NCBI GenBank assembly: GCA_030278955.1
Contig: JAOANR010000001.1
Span: 496,001 to 560,000, forward strand
Length of the DNA: 64,000 bases
Direction: 5' to 3'
Source: Hygrophila difformis
Lineage: Eukaryota; Streptophyta; Magnoliopsida; Lamiales; Acanthaceae
Shown here: positions 23,058 to 33,994 of the stretch, piece by piece
Numbering within the stretch: position 1 is the first letter of the stretch
How the letters are laid out: the number at the start of each line of letters is the position of its first letter
Program-made: the position numbers and the translations under genes
The notes under the pieces: model-generated
Told to the model about the DNA's origin: nothing
Seen by the model: only the letters and a program-made list of their open reading frames with translations
Database searches by the model: none

Positions 23058-24175
23058 ATGGTCGGGAACAATTCGTAAGTTATCTAGTTTATCCTATCTT
23101 TCACATTGTTGTTCTATTCTGCAATGTTTGTTTCCGGATTACGTTATTAGACCTAGGGTTTATGATTCTGAATTCTCGATGAGTTCATTCTGGCTATAGA
23201 AATCGAAAAAACTAAACATTTAGATTTCTCATAATTAAAAGCCGTTTCTTTAAACTCATTTAAACAATGTTTAAATTGGAGAGTATCTTTCTGAAATCTT
23301 TATTTTATAACTGACGCATTTTCCACATGAGATTATTGGAGCTTGGCAATAGAAATGAAATCCCATTTTCGAATTGATAGTTCCATCACTTTCAATAAAA
23401 ATTCTCTTCGGTATTCCTCATTGTATTCTTTTCTGGAAACAGAAATGCTAGGAATCCACAACTCATTGGAAATCAGATATCTCATTTACCCACTGAGTTG
23501 CTGGGAGATATTATGTCGAGACTTGGAAAAGACAGTGTGAGGGAACTCTTTAGGGTAGCAGAAGTCTCTCCAATATTCTATCAAGCGATCAAAACCCATC
23601 TTGTGTACAAGAGAGAAAACCTGGAATCATGTATGAGATGGAGGGAAAATGTCTATCCTGATAATCAGAGAAGGTTCATTCAAGAATATCAGAATGCAGG
23701 GAATTTTATGTTTAATATCGAACCTGCATTGACAGCATTTGTTGATGAACGGGATGAGAAGAAAGCCTTTGAACTCCTCAAGTCAGGACTAGATGATGAA
23801 CATCAACCCACCATCCTTCTCAGAACAATGCTTCTCTTAACAAAACAAGATGACACGCTAAATGAAGCGGGTTTAGAGTTGATCAAAACAACAGCTTCGA
23901 ATGTTCTAGATGTTGTTTTCATTAAGCTCTATCTTTTTCATTGGTTAATCCATTTTCCAAGAATCCCAAACCCTTTCCAAGGTCAAGAAGAGAGAAGTTA
24001 TTGCAAGACTCATACATTGCAGGAACGAGCCTTCTTACCACCATATGTTAGGATGGACTGTATCCCTTGTCAATTCTTTGACATAGTAAGGCAATACAGA
24101 TTGTATTGTGGTGAGGTGTTTCCTGATGAATTGTTGTGGACTGATTCTGATGAAGAGGAAATTGTTAATCCTTGA
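23058..24175 (+). CDS. F-box-like protein, cassette 2 (249 aa), two exons
   Basis: Exon 1 (23058-23074) encodes MVGNN plus two bases and ends at a GTAAGT donor; exon 2 (23443-24175) follows a GGAAACAG acceptor in the matching phase. The F-box is HLPTELLGDIMSRLGKDSV. The middle matches cassette 4 closely (NAGNFMFNIEPALTAFVDE, LLKSGLDDEHQPT), and the tail has NPFQGQEERSYCKTH and CIPCQFF. A TATA-like CTATATCC lies near 22898. The 368-bp intron is open of other features. No stop or frameshift is seen. Confidence 0.75.
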
Positions 24176-24340
24176 ATAGTCCAGTATTTTTTTTTTAGAA
24201 TAGGGAAATGCTATGGCTAACTTTTGTGTTTTCAGTAATCTTGGGATGTAATTTGGAACCACCTATTAATATATTTCTATTAAACTTGTTACCCTACAAT
24301 TCTTGTACCTTCATTCCTTTATGCTTCTTTTCTTAATTCA

Positions 24341-24582
24341 ATGAAACTGGAAGCTCCTCAAAGAAACCAAAAATTTCATCAAAGGAGTCTGGATCAGGGG
24401 AAACTCAGATCACAGAATTTCCATATGAGATTCTTAGGAAAATGAGGCTCCCAAAAATCCTTTAGGCTAAAAGAGGAGTATATTCAGGGGATGAAGGAGA
24501 GGATTGGAATTGAGGGTAGCTTTTGAAGAGTACGTAGATGAATTGGATTTAGACTTTGAGTCTGATTTAGAATCCAATTAGA
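24341..24582 (+). pseudogene. Truncated F-box cassette remnant (between cassettes 2 and 3)
   Basis: The start matches cassette 5 (AAACTGGAAGCTCCTCAAAG, then TCTGGATCAGGGGAAACTCA and the F-box start EFPYEILR). It is then cut off and joined to a tail resembling that of cassette 1 (RVAFEEYVDELDLDFESDLE then stop). The splice acceptor CAG of cassette 5 is CAA here. About 500 bp of the middle are deleted, so it is dead. Confidence 0.7.
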
Positions 24583-24976
24583 CTGAATGCATAATTTTTG
24601 TAGCTTTGATCTTTTTCAATTTATGCTCCACGCTTTGTTTTTCAAACTAATCTATTTTCGTCCAAAAGTTTTGCCTGTGTAGGTTTAGTGACTCAAATTT
24701 TGAGTTAATATTCAAATCCACTGATGTGGCAGGCCTAGACTTAATCATTATAATCTAAGAGAGGAAAAACACTTGAGTATCCTACTCTGCAGCTTTTAAA
24801 CTAGTCCAACCCATTTTTATATCCTATAACCTCCATATCTTTTCAAATCACTTTCATATCTATCCATATATTTTCTCTCAAAGGAGAAACCGTCATAGTC
24901 AAGCTTCTCTCATTCCATTTGCGAAACTTTCATCCAGAAACGTTCGAGATACCTTCACTTCTAGGAACTCACTCTA

Positions 24977-25973
24977 ATGGCAGGCAACAATCCGTAAGCC
25001 TTCCATTCATACTTCATTTTCTTCTTCTTGGTGTTTCAATTCTTCAGATTTTTCTTCTGCATTCCGCATCTAAGTGTTTGACTCATAGCACTAGGGTTTA
25101 TATCTGCATTTCGCATAATCTATCTTCGCTCATTCACACTCTTCTTAAAAATCTTAGAATTTTGGTAGTATAATTTCATTAATACAAACAACTGATTTTC
25201 CTTCTTTAAAAACTCGCTTAAACAGCAGTAAAGAGCAGGCTTCTGAGTTCTCTGCACTACACTTGACTGATCTTGCACTGGACATCATTGGGGAGATTTT
25301 GTCACGAGTAGGGCAGAGCAGCTTCGAAGATTTGCTCCATTGCAAAAGAACTTGTTCAACATTCAAAATGGTTTCAAACTACCCTACTGTCTTCCGGAGA
25401 TTCAATGTAGAGGATCCGGCTTTTAAGAGAATTTCTAACAAATCCTCTAGTAAAGCCGAGTTTCTACACTCCTGCAGAAGGGCTAAAAATCACATATTGA
25501 ACCTACATAAGGCTATGGAACTGTTCACACAGGGTAAAGAATACAAGGCGTTTCAAATCCTGGAAGAAGGAATTAATGACAATTCCAAGTTTTCGCAATA
25601 TTTTAAAGCCTTATGTTGTTCAAGCAGAGTTTCTAGAAAGGAAATAGATACAGGGCTTCGTTTAATTAGTCCTATATTAAATGATAGGTTAAATAGCTAC
25701 GATTTTAGATATGATTTTTTTACTTTACTCTCAGAATGGGAATATGTCCCGAATCCCTTCTTAGGCCAGAAAAAGAGGGAATTCTGCAATCTTGATAATC
25801 ATGACCTGGAAAACTTTCATAGGCCATTATATTTTAATCATAGAGCAGATCAGATCAACTATCTTTGTTGTGATACAAGTAGAGCAATAGCTGATTTTAG
25901 GATGGCAGCAAAGGAAGACTCTGATAACCATAGCATTATTGAAGAATTCTTGGATGAAGAAAGAAGAGATTGA
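24977..25973 (+). CDS. F-box-like protein, cassette 3 (254 aa), two exons
   Basis: Exon 1 (24977-24993) encodes MAGNN plus two bases with a GTAAGC donor, like exon 1 of cassette 2. Exon 2 (25226-25973) follows AAACAG in phase. The F-box region is LTDLALDIIGEILSRVGQ with CKRTCSTFK. The middle part is the most diverged of the set, and the tail has NPFLGQKKREFCN and YLCCDTS. A TATATCC element lies near 24818 and AATAAA at about 26060. The reading frame is complete. Confidence 0.75.
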
Positions 25974-26145
25974 TGTGTGTGACAAGTCTTCTGGTATTAG
26001 ATTTTGAAATTGTCACCAAACCAAGTCTTTTGTATTATGTAATGCAGCTTGGTATTGTTAATAAAATCTAATCTCTATTTCTTAATTACTGCATAAACGA
26101 TAAGTTTTACTCTTAATTCTGTGTTTTTCCTCCTTTTCTTTTCAG

Positions 26146-26899
26146 AAATGTCGAAATCCCTCAACTCTTGGAAACTCAAATATTTGATTTACCAACTGAG
26201 TTACTGGGAGACATTCTGTCGAGACTAGGAAAGGAAAGCATAAAGACACTTTTTAGAGCATCTGAAACATCCAAGCAATTCCTCTCAGCAAGCAGATCAT
26301 CATTAGCTCTAAAGAGAGTTAATTTGGAAACCTGTGCTATTTGGAGAGGAAATGTTTACCCAAGTAATCAGGTCAAATTTATTAAAGAATTTCAGGATGC
26401 AGGGAACTATATGTTTAATATCGAACCTGCACTGATAGCCTTTGTGGATGATAAAAATGAAGAAAAAGCCTATGTACTCTTAAAGCCCGGATTAGATGAT
26501 AAACACAAACCAACTGTTTTCATAAGATGTCTCCTACTGCTTTCCAAACAAGATCAACGACTGGATGAGGAAGGAATTCAATTGATTGAATCTGTAACTC
26601 AGGATCCCTTTGATTTAGCTTTTCTTAAAATAAGTGTTCTGCACTGGTTTCTTTACTGTGAGAAGTTTCCAAATCCATTCCTTGATCAAGAGGAAAGGAG
26701 TTTCTGTAAGAATCACTCCCTTGTAGAGCGACAGCAATTACCCTTCATTGAAAGGATGGAGTGTATTCCATGTGAATTATTTGACTATGTCAAGCAATAC
26801 AGAAGAGCAAGTGGAGAACAAGGCATATTATTCGACTGGGAACAATGGAACAATGAAGAAGAAGAGCAAAATGAAGATGAATTGCTAGAATTAGACTAG
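26146..26899 (+). CDS. F-box-like protein exon, cassette 4 (about 250 codons)
   Basis: The open exon starts after a strong acceptor (CCTTTTCTTTTCAG, ending 26145) and is in the same phase as exon 2 of cassettes 2 and 3. Only about 170 bp separate it from the stop of cassette 3 and they hold no first exon, so it would need the exon at 24977-24993 or a lost one. The F-box is DLPTELLGDILSRLGKESI. Then come DAGNYMFNIEPALIAFVDD, LLKPGLDDKHKPT, NPFLDQEERSFCKNH, CIPCELF and an acidic tail. The first in-frame ATG inside is late, which also argues for splicing to an upstream exon. Confidence 0.7.
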
Positions 26900-27060
26900 T
26901 GTAGTAATCAAGCAGTTCATATTCTCTTTTGCTTGTAATCTTTTGTGCTTATTGTCTTGAACAATGAATTCTCTGGATGACCTAATCTGTACATTCCTTT
27001 TGCATTAATGAATTTCATTCCTTAGCTTTTAATTTGGCTATTGTTTTTAATCCTACTCAG

Positions 27061-27808
27061 CTGTGAAATTGGAAGCTCTTCAAAGCAATCAAGGACTTCA
27101 ATAAAGAAATCTGGATCGGGGGAAACTCAGATCACAGATCTTCCTTATGAGATTCTTGGAAACATTTTGTCAAGAATGGCATTTGATCACCTTGAGACTG
27201 TTTTTAATTGTAAATTAGTCTGCAAAGAGCTTGAAGAAGCTACCCATCATCCTTTAGTCCTGAAAAGAGCTTCTCTTGAAGAATTTTCTGCATGGGGATG
27301 GGGGACTTTTGAAGAAACACAAAGAGATTTTCTTGAAAGCTGTAGAAATGCAGGAAATTGGATGTACCAGTTACAGGAGGCACTGCGTTTGTTTGTTCAA
27401 GTTAAGAATGAACAAGCAGCATTTGATCTCTTAAAACCTGCAATTACTGATAATCACCCCCCATCCATTTACATAAAAGCTCTTATGCTTTTGAGTAAAG
27501 ATGAAGTTGAAGAACAAGAGAAAGGAATTTGGCTCTTTGCTACTCTATGTAAGAATAGACGAAGGCTCAAAGATCTTCGGCTTCAAGTCAGAGGGTGGCT
27601 ATCAAATTATGAGGAATTTATTTCACCTTTTCAAGGACAACCTAAGAAGAGATTTTGCAATCTTAGGAACTATTATGATAATAATCACGGCCCTTCAAGG
27701 AACTCTTATGGAGTTACCTCAATTTACTGCATGAGGTGTTTAGTCTCTGAGCACTGTAATCTGTTTCTCAGATTTGGAAATGATGGGGAGATGCCTCCTT
27801 ATTTGTAA
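27061..27808 (+). CDS. F-box-like protein exon, cassette 5 (about 249 codons)
   Basis: The open exon follows the acceptor TTTTTAATCCTACTCAG (ending 27060) in the same phase as cassettes 2 to 4, with no first exon of its own in the 160 bp after cassette 4. The F-box is QITDLPYEILGNILSRM with CKLVCKELEEAT. The middle has NAGNWMYQLQEALRLFVQ and LLKPAITDNHPPS, and the tail SPFQGQPKKRFCN and YCMRCLVSEHC. A 5' extension rich in Ser/Lys is shared with the remnant at 24341. The frame is uninterrupted. Confidence 0.7.
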
Positions 27809-27970
27809 TTAACAGATTGGATGTCATAAGAACCACCATGCTTTGTAATTCCGTAATATTAGCGAGAATCTGATGAATTCTATATTCTGTTTTGTTCGTT
27901 TATATTATGTTTTTAAGTTCTCTGTTATTTTTGTTTTGCAATAAGTGGACTTAGTCAGCATTGAAATCTT

Positions 27971-28093
27971 CACATTTAGAGCAAATCTCTAAATGTGAGT
28001 ATGGTGATATCATGAAAAGAATGATGAATATAAAAAAACTGATATTATGTTTTCTTTTATGATCTGCACATTTAGAGTCAAGCTCTAAATGTG
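27971..28093. repeat. Two hairpins that resemble the PPT/LTR junction
   Basis: CACATTTAGAG and CTCTAAATGTG form perfect 11-bp arms with a 5-base loop at 27971-27997, and again at 28067-28093. The right arm with its 3' flank (CTAAATGTGAGTATGGTGA) closely matches the genuine PPT and LTR start at 33979-33999 (CTAAATGTGAGGATGGTGATG). They lie between the F-box array and the giant ORF. Confidence 0.75.
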
Positions 28094-28151
28094 AGTATGG
28101 TGACATTGAGTTAATCAGTTTATTCTTATCTCTTTCTTAAGGATTCATAAG

Positions 28152-31100
28152 ATGACCTATGAAGAACTTCAAGCTCGAGGTATAGAATCAGATAAGAAAG
28201 AGAAATCATTCTTGATGATGAGGAGAATAGCAAAAATGGTGAAATCTATTCAAAAAAGCGGTGGATGGTTAGGGATGAAATTTCACCTCCAATCTTTTAT
28301 GTCAATCCATTCATGATTCAACATATACCAGATAAAGAAAAGGAATCGTTGATGATTGATTTAGAAGAAGCATTCTGGGATAAGATGAGTAAATTTTGGG
28401 ATGACCAAATGATATTTCTCACTAATGAAAAGCATCTGCCTAATGAAATCAGACTTGAAAGACTTTTGGAAAGGGAAAAGAAGTGCATGGCTGAGTGGAA
28501 TCAGGAATGCTACAGAATCATCAATCCAAAAGATCAAATAAGGTTGGAGTTGGATTACTTTGATCCTCAACCACTACCTAAATATGTGAAACGACTCACC
28601 AAACACTGCTGCAAACTTCAAGAAATCCGAAATGCTAGAGTCTATGATGCTCAGCAGGCACTCCCTGCATACATGCCTCCAACATTCTTGAATAAGAAGG
28701 GACCCATTGAACAAAATTTCTTGACAAATTTGGCCCTGGACAGGATTATTGATGCTCCGATCAATTTGAGACATGACCTCGAGCCTTATTTTAAGAAAGC
28801 TAAACAAGGCAAGATGGTATGGAGAGATGTCCTTAGAACCATTCAGGAAGCTAGGAATAGCTGGATCAGACATATGAATGAGTGGGCTAAGGGACAAAAT
28901 CTGAGGAGAAGGATTTTTAAACCAGGGTTGACAAGGAAACCTGATGAGGAATTTCCATTAGAAGAGTTTGCTGATTTGATACCAGAACAGCAAGCATGGG
29001 TTAAGGATGCAGGAGAGAGAAGCTGAGAGATCAGGGAAAAACAGGAAACAGAGATCAGATGCAAAACAGATACCACAGAATATAGTCAGGAACATTTTCA
29101 GAGAATCTGTTGTTAATGAAGGACTGTAACCTATAACGAATTTCAGGAAAGTTTCAGCCCCATCAATAACACCAGCAGATGCAGATCTTCTCATTACAGA
29201 CAGACCTAACAAGATCATGAAGAGATACCCCCAACTCTCCAACAAGAAGTTCATGGATATGTTCAGGAGAGAAAGAAAGAATTCATTGAGAAGTATATCA
29301 GATATGATAGTATGTGCAGAGAAAACGCATACAAGGAGCATAGAGCCTATACTGATCAAACACAAGGAAGAATTCGGCAGGTAATCATTGATGATTGGGA
29401 TGCATGGAATGAGAAATATCTGAACAGAAAGGGAATGAATGTTATGTTGAAAGGAATGGGTAAAAATTTTTATGTCAAGAAACATGATTCAGATGAAGAC
29501 AGTACAGATGATGAACAAAGAATTGAGAAAATGAGAGTAGTGGATGAAGTCACAACTATTGTAGGAGAAGGAAATGAAGGAAATGATGAACTCCATCCGA
29601 TCCTGCAAGAAAGTATGGACTATTATTATGCAAATAGACAAAAGGAAAAGCGTGAATGTGAGGAATTCATGAAAACCCAAGATAAGAAAGGTAAAAAGAA
29701 AGTATCCACCAGGAAGAGAAAGTCACACAATCTTAGTTCAAGCACTTCAGAAGAAGTACCCTCAGCTAAGAAAAGGACTGGGAGAAAGGTGGAGACAAGC
29801 AAGTCTGAGAAAACTAGCCAAATTCCAAAGAAGAGGAAGAATGAAGATGAGCTAGCAACCAAAGAAATTTTGGACTTGACGGTAGGAATTTCAGAAGCAA
29901 GGGATTTGATGGATGAAGATAATGAGATACTACAACCAGCTCAAGAAAAGAAGGAAGTTGTTACTTACAAAAGGAGAGGAAAGTTACTTTCTGAGCAGAA
30001 GGAGACTAATCCTGAAGAACCTAAGCAGCAAGAATCTTCTCTTGAGAATGTAGAACAACTGGGAATCACTCCTGAGAGAGAAAAGCAACAAGAAAAAGAA
30101 CCTGAAAAACCTGTTAAGAAGTTCAGAATAAAGATGAAGGCTAGGAAGCCTAAGTATGTGGTGCATGATACCAGCTCTGACGAAGAGAAAGTCAAACCAA
30201 CTTTAGGGGTAGTACCCTATACAGAGAGGTTGGAACTCACTCCTTATAGTAATTTGGAAGTGGGAGATATAGATCCGAAAGGCTGGAGAGCATGTATCGA
30301 TGAACATCAACCTGATGAACAAGGGTCAACTCAACCGATCACTGAACTTCAACAGACTCAGATTATTGAAAGAGATAATTTGGAAGGACAGGATGAAGAT
30401 CAACAAGCTCGGGTTAACAAGAATCTTATCCAAAGTCAGATCGATTTACAAGGATCTTCAGAAAAAGAAACTGAACAAGATTCACCACCTGAACAAGCTG
30501 CAGATGAGCAAGAATTTCTAGACCAAGTGGAAAAATTAGTGGTGAACACATTTCAAGATCAGTCACTTGAAGATTTGCAAGATTTTGAAGATATGAACTT
30601 GCATGGAACTACCGTAGGGAACATGACTTATTCCTTGGAAGGACTGATCAAAAAGTTCAGAAAATTGGCCAGGGAAGGAGGGAATGCACGCACCTTATTA
30701 GAACAAGCAAGTGAATATGCAGCTAAACTTGAGTCAGAATTGGAGAAAGTTCAACAACAAATGTATTCTGAGCAAACAGTGGATCCATCTCCATTAGCAA
30801 TCCAAGCTTATGAAGAAGAAGTGCAGAGAAATGAAATTCAAGAAGATCAACAGAGAAAGTATTTTGTGGAAGATACTGTTAATCAACATCTCGGAGCACA
30901 GACAAATGCTGAGGATCAAATGAATCAATGGGTTCTACCATCTCAAGTTAGGGATGAGGTAACTCAGAGAGCAATTGCAAGGATGAATGATCCTGAGTGG
31001 GTTGCAGAACAGAAGAAGAAAGCAGAAGAATATTTTGGAACCAAAGGATTTGAAGATTCAGAACCTACTGCTATTCCTCTTCTATTAAACGAACCTATAC

Positions 31101-32951
31101 AGGAAGATCCCACAGAGATCTTAAACGAGCATAGCTTGGAAGTCACTGAAAAGATAGATACCAGCACATCATTGATACATGATTCAGACATAGGCAATCT
31201 ACAACATAATAATGCTGATGAAGTTCAAGAAGAAAATCCAGAACCTGTCCATGAAGAAAACCCAGAACAAGTTCAGGAAGAAAATGTAGAACCTGCTCAA
31301 GAAGGAGGTCAATCAGAATAAGAAGGAAATGAGAATGTTGGGAATGAGCAGGAAGAAGCACAAGAATCTGAGGGAAATGAATCAGATACTTCTGAAGGAT
31401 CTTCCCCATGAAAAGAAATTCCAGAATTGTTGCCCTTGAGTTATTGGGGAAAGAATAGTCCAAAGGTGAGGCTATCAATCCCTGATAGCATTGAGAAGAG
31501 GACTGAATTCACAGAAGAAGAAATCAAGATTAAGTTTAATGGAAGAAAGGAAGCATTAGAGAACTACCTAGGAATGTCCAAAATGATTGTTCCAGACAAA
31601 GGATTTCATCCCAAGTGGTTGGATCACAAATGTATCAATTACTGGAGGAGAATCAATGAATGGGATGTTTTCATGAGACATAACAACAAATGTGGTTATG
31701 TGGAGTTGACCAGGGAGTTCTATGCTAACTTTGATGTTGAGGCTGAAACAACATGGATTAGAGGAAAAACAGGGCAAGTCACTGTGGAAACTCTAAATGA
31801 TTTGATACAGGCACCTCTGTTAGAACAACCAGAAGTCAAGTCTGAGGTTCTTTTGAGGGAGAAAACTCAAGGAAATAAGCTTACCAATGCGAGAAAAATG
31901 GCATTAGGATTCTGTTCCACACACAGAGGAACTGAGCAGAATAAGATTCCATTGAAGAATTTGAAGCCTGAGTATCTGCCAACACTTGATTTCTACTATT
32001 CAAAGCTCAGACCCACCACAAATTTTCAAGGACCTTCAGCTGGAACTTTTGAGGGATTTGCACTATTATGGTCAGGAAGGAAGTGCAGTGCTGCACACCA
32101 TGTTCTCAATGTCATTAAGTCAAGAGTTGGAGAAGATGCAGCATTAGCCTATCCGAATTTAATCAGAAGACTCTGTGAGAAACAAGGAGTGTCAATCACA
32201 CCATTCTTACCAGATATCATAAAGATAGATCCTCCTATTCCATTACCAGTAGACACTTTGAGGGGAGAATTGGTTTACCAAATGCCAGATTTAGAGGAAC
32301 AAACTTCCGAGGGATCAGGATCAAAGGTACCATCTCCTAAGACAAAAAGGGTCAAGCTTCCTACAAAATCAAGATCATCTCAATCAAGAGCCGCAGTGAA
32401 AAGGACAAAGACTGCAGCAGCATCTCCTGCATTGAATCCTATTCCAGAAGATGAGGAGTTTGAGAATACTTCTGCACCATCTCAACCTTTGAGACAACCA
32501 ATGAGGAACACAGTGTCTGTGGACGAATCTCAGAATATGAGTACTTCAATTCAGAGTTTTGCACAGTCCATGGAGATGTTAGTGAAAACTATGTCAGAAG
32601 ACAAGCACATTCAAAGAGAGATGGAGCAAAAGAGGACTGAACTTGAGCATACCAGGATTCAACCTGAAGAAAAACTCAAGAAAGAGGAGATGGATAGACA
32701 AGAAAAGATAAGAAAGGAAGAATGGGATAGGCAAGAGAGAATGAGGAGAAGAAATGGAAAGATTTGAAAGGTTAAGAAAAGAAGAACTTGAAGAGAGAAG
32801 ACAGGAACGAGAAAGGGATATGGAGCTGAGGAGACAGGAGCAGCAAAATAGTACGAGATTGGTAAACATTCTTGCCAACCTGGTCTCGGATCTAAAGAAG
32901 TCTCCATCCATGCCACCCAAAGACCCAGACAATGATGCAGGACCATCCTGA
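28152..32951 (+). pseudogene. Giant retroelement ORF (about 1,600 codons), broken; plant-transposon-type domain and coiled-coil tail
   Basis: An ATG at 28152 opens a frame that shifts by one base in an A-run near 28250 and continues in 28265-29026. After stops and a further shift near 29277 it continues in 29312-31321 and, beyond in-frame TAA (31319) and TGA (about 31408), in the same frame to 32767. A last shift near 32745 leads to 32951. The middle is highly charged (Glu/Lys/Gln) with a short repeat of the EENPEPV type just before 31321. The part from 31427 shows GFHPKWL, LTREFYANFD and WIRGKTGQVTVETLNDLI, resembling the putative plant transposon protein domain found in Athila-type elements. 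The end is a long charged coiled coil (EEMDRQEKIRKEEWDRQERM). Its function is not known; its place after pol is that of env-like ORFs. Confidence 0.65.
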
Positions 32952-33983
32952 GATCACAGGGGAGTTTTCTATAACCTTCTCTTTCTTTTATTGCAGTCTT
33001 TCTTTCTTTATTTCTTTTCTGTTTCCATTTATCTCAATTTGTGAATATGACTTAGAATAGAGTTAATATGAAGTTGTATCATAAGATTGAATTTCAAGTT
33101 GAGATCATTAAAAAAAAAAAAAAACAAACTCAAGTAGGCCAATAAACTGATGAAGGAATAGAAGATGAGTCTAAAGTGGCTACTATGGAAACATCTACTT
33201 TATAGATTTTGACTGCAAGCATGAGCCCCTCTTGAAAACTATTTTAAGCTGTAAACTCTGAGATTGATTGATGTCATTACTAGATGAACAGTTTGAAGAT
33301 TTTATGATTATATTAACTCTAATGATTTGTATACTCTAGACAACAACTGCACAAGGTTAGAAGGATTGATCTAATCTAGTCTCTCTTAGAAGATGAGTGT
33401 GCATATTGAGTGAAGTAAGAGTCCAAAAAAAAAGAGAGAGCAAGGGAAATTTCAGAAACAGACGTGGTAAAATAATGTGGATATAAGTAGCTGGCACAGC
33501 TGCCCCTCTGATTTATGAGTTGAAAAACTTTAAAAGAGCAAAATCAAGGGCAGGGGAGTTGAAGTTTCATCTGCAATGTCAGGCCATGCGACTCCTCCTA
33601 ATAATGTGAAACCGAGCTATTGAAAGCCACGGTAGGCCACCCCTTAAAAAAAAGTGTGTGTTTTAGTTTATTCTTTTTGAGTAAGGATTCAGAAGCACAA
33701 GATATGCACATGAGTTGGACAGGATTGAGCGTGAGAAGAGAAATTTGACTAACTAAGGAGCAGAATAATATTTCACATAAATGCAAATCACTTTTGTTGG
33801 AAAACTGAAAGTTAGGTATGAAACATCAATCAGTTGAAAGAGTTGAGCTTGAGATAGTTGGAAAAGAGAAGGTAGTGATCCAGGAGAATCTTACATGAAC
33901 ATCTAAATCCTGGAAGCCACTAATTGGACTTATTCTTTGAAACTTTACAAGTTTCCTACCACTTGAGGACAAGTGCTTCTAAA
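32952..33983 (+). other. 3' untranslated region of the Athila-like element
   Basis: No ORF of note. It contains an A-run at 33110-33124 and leads to the PPT. Such long non-coding 3' parts are usual in Athila elements. Confidence 0.6.
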
Positions 33984-33994
33984 TGTGAGGATGG
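33984..33994 (+). other. Polypurine tract of the Athila-like element
   Basis: TGTGAGGATGG directly precedes the 3' LTR start TGATGACAG, after CTTGAGGACAAGTGCTTC, a context typical of this lineage. Confidence 0.6.

Noticed and set aside
21911..27808. F-box cassettes as ordinary host genes at this locus
   Set aside because: They lie between two near-identical LTRs of one element with a perfect target-site duplication, nested within another element's LTR, so the whole block arrived with the retrotransposon.
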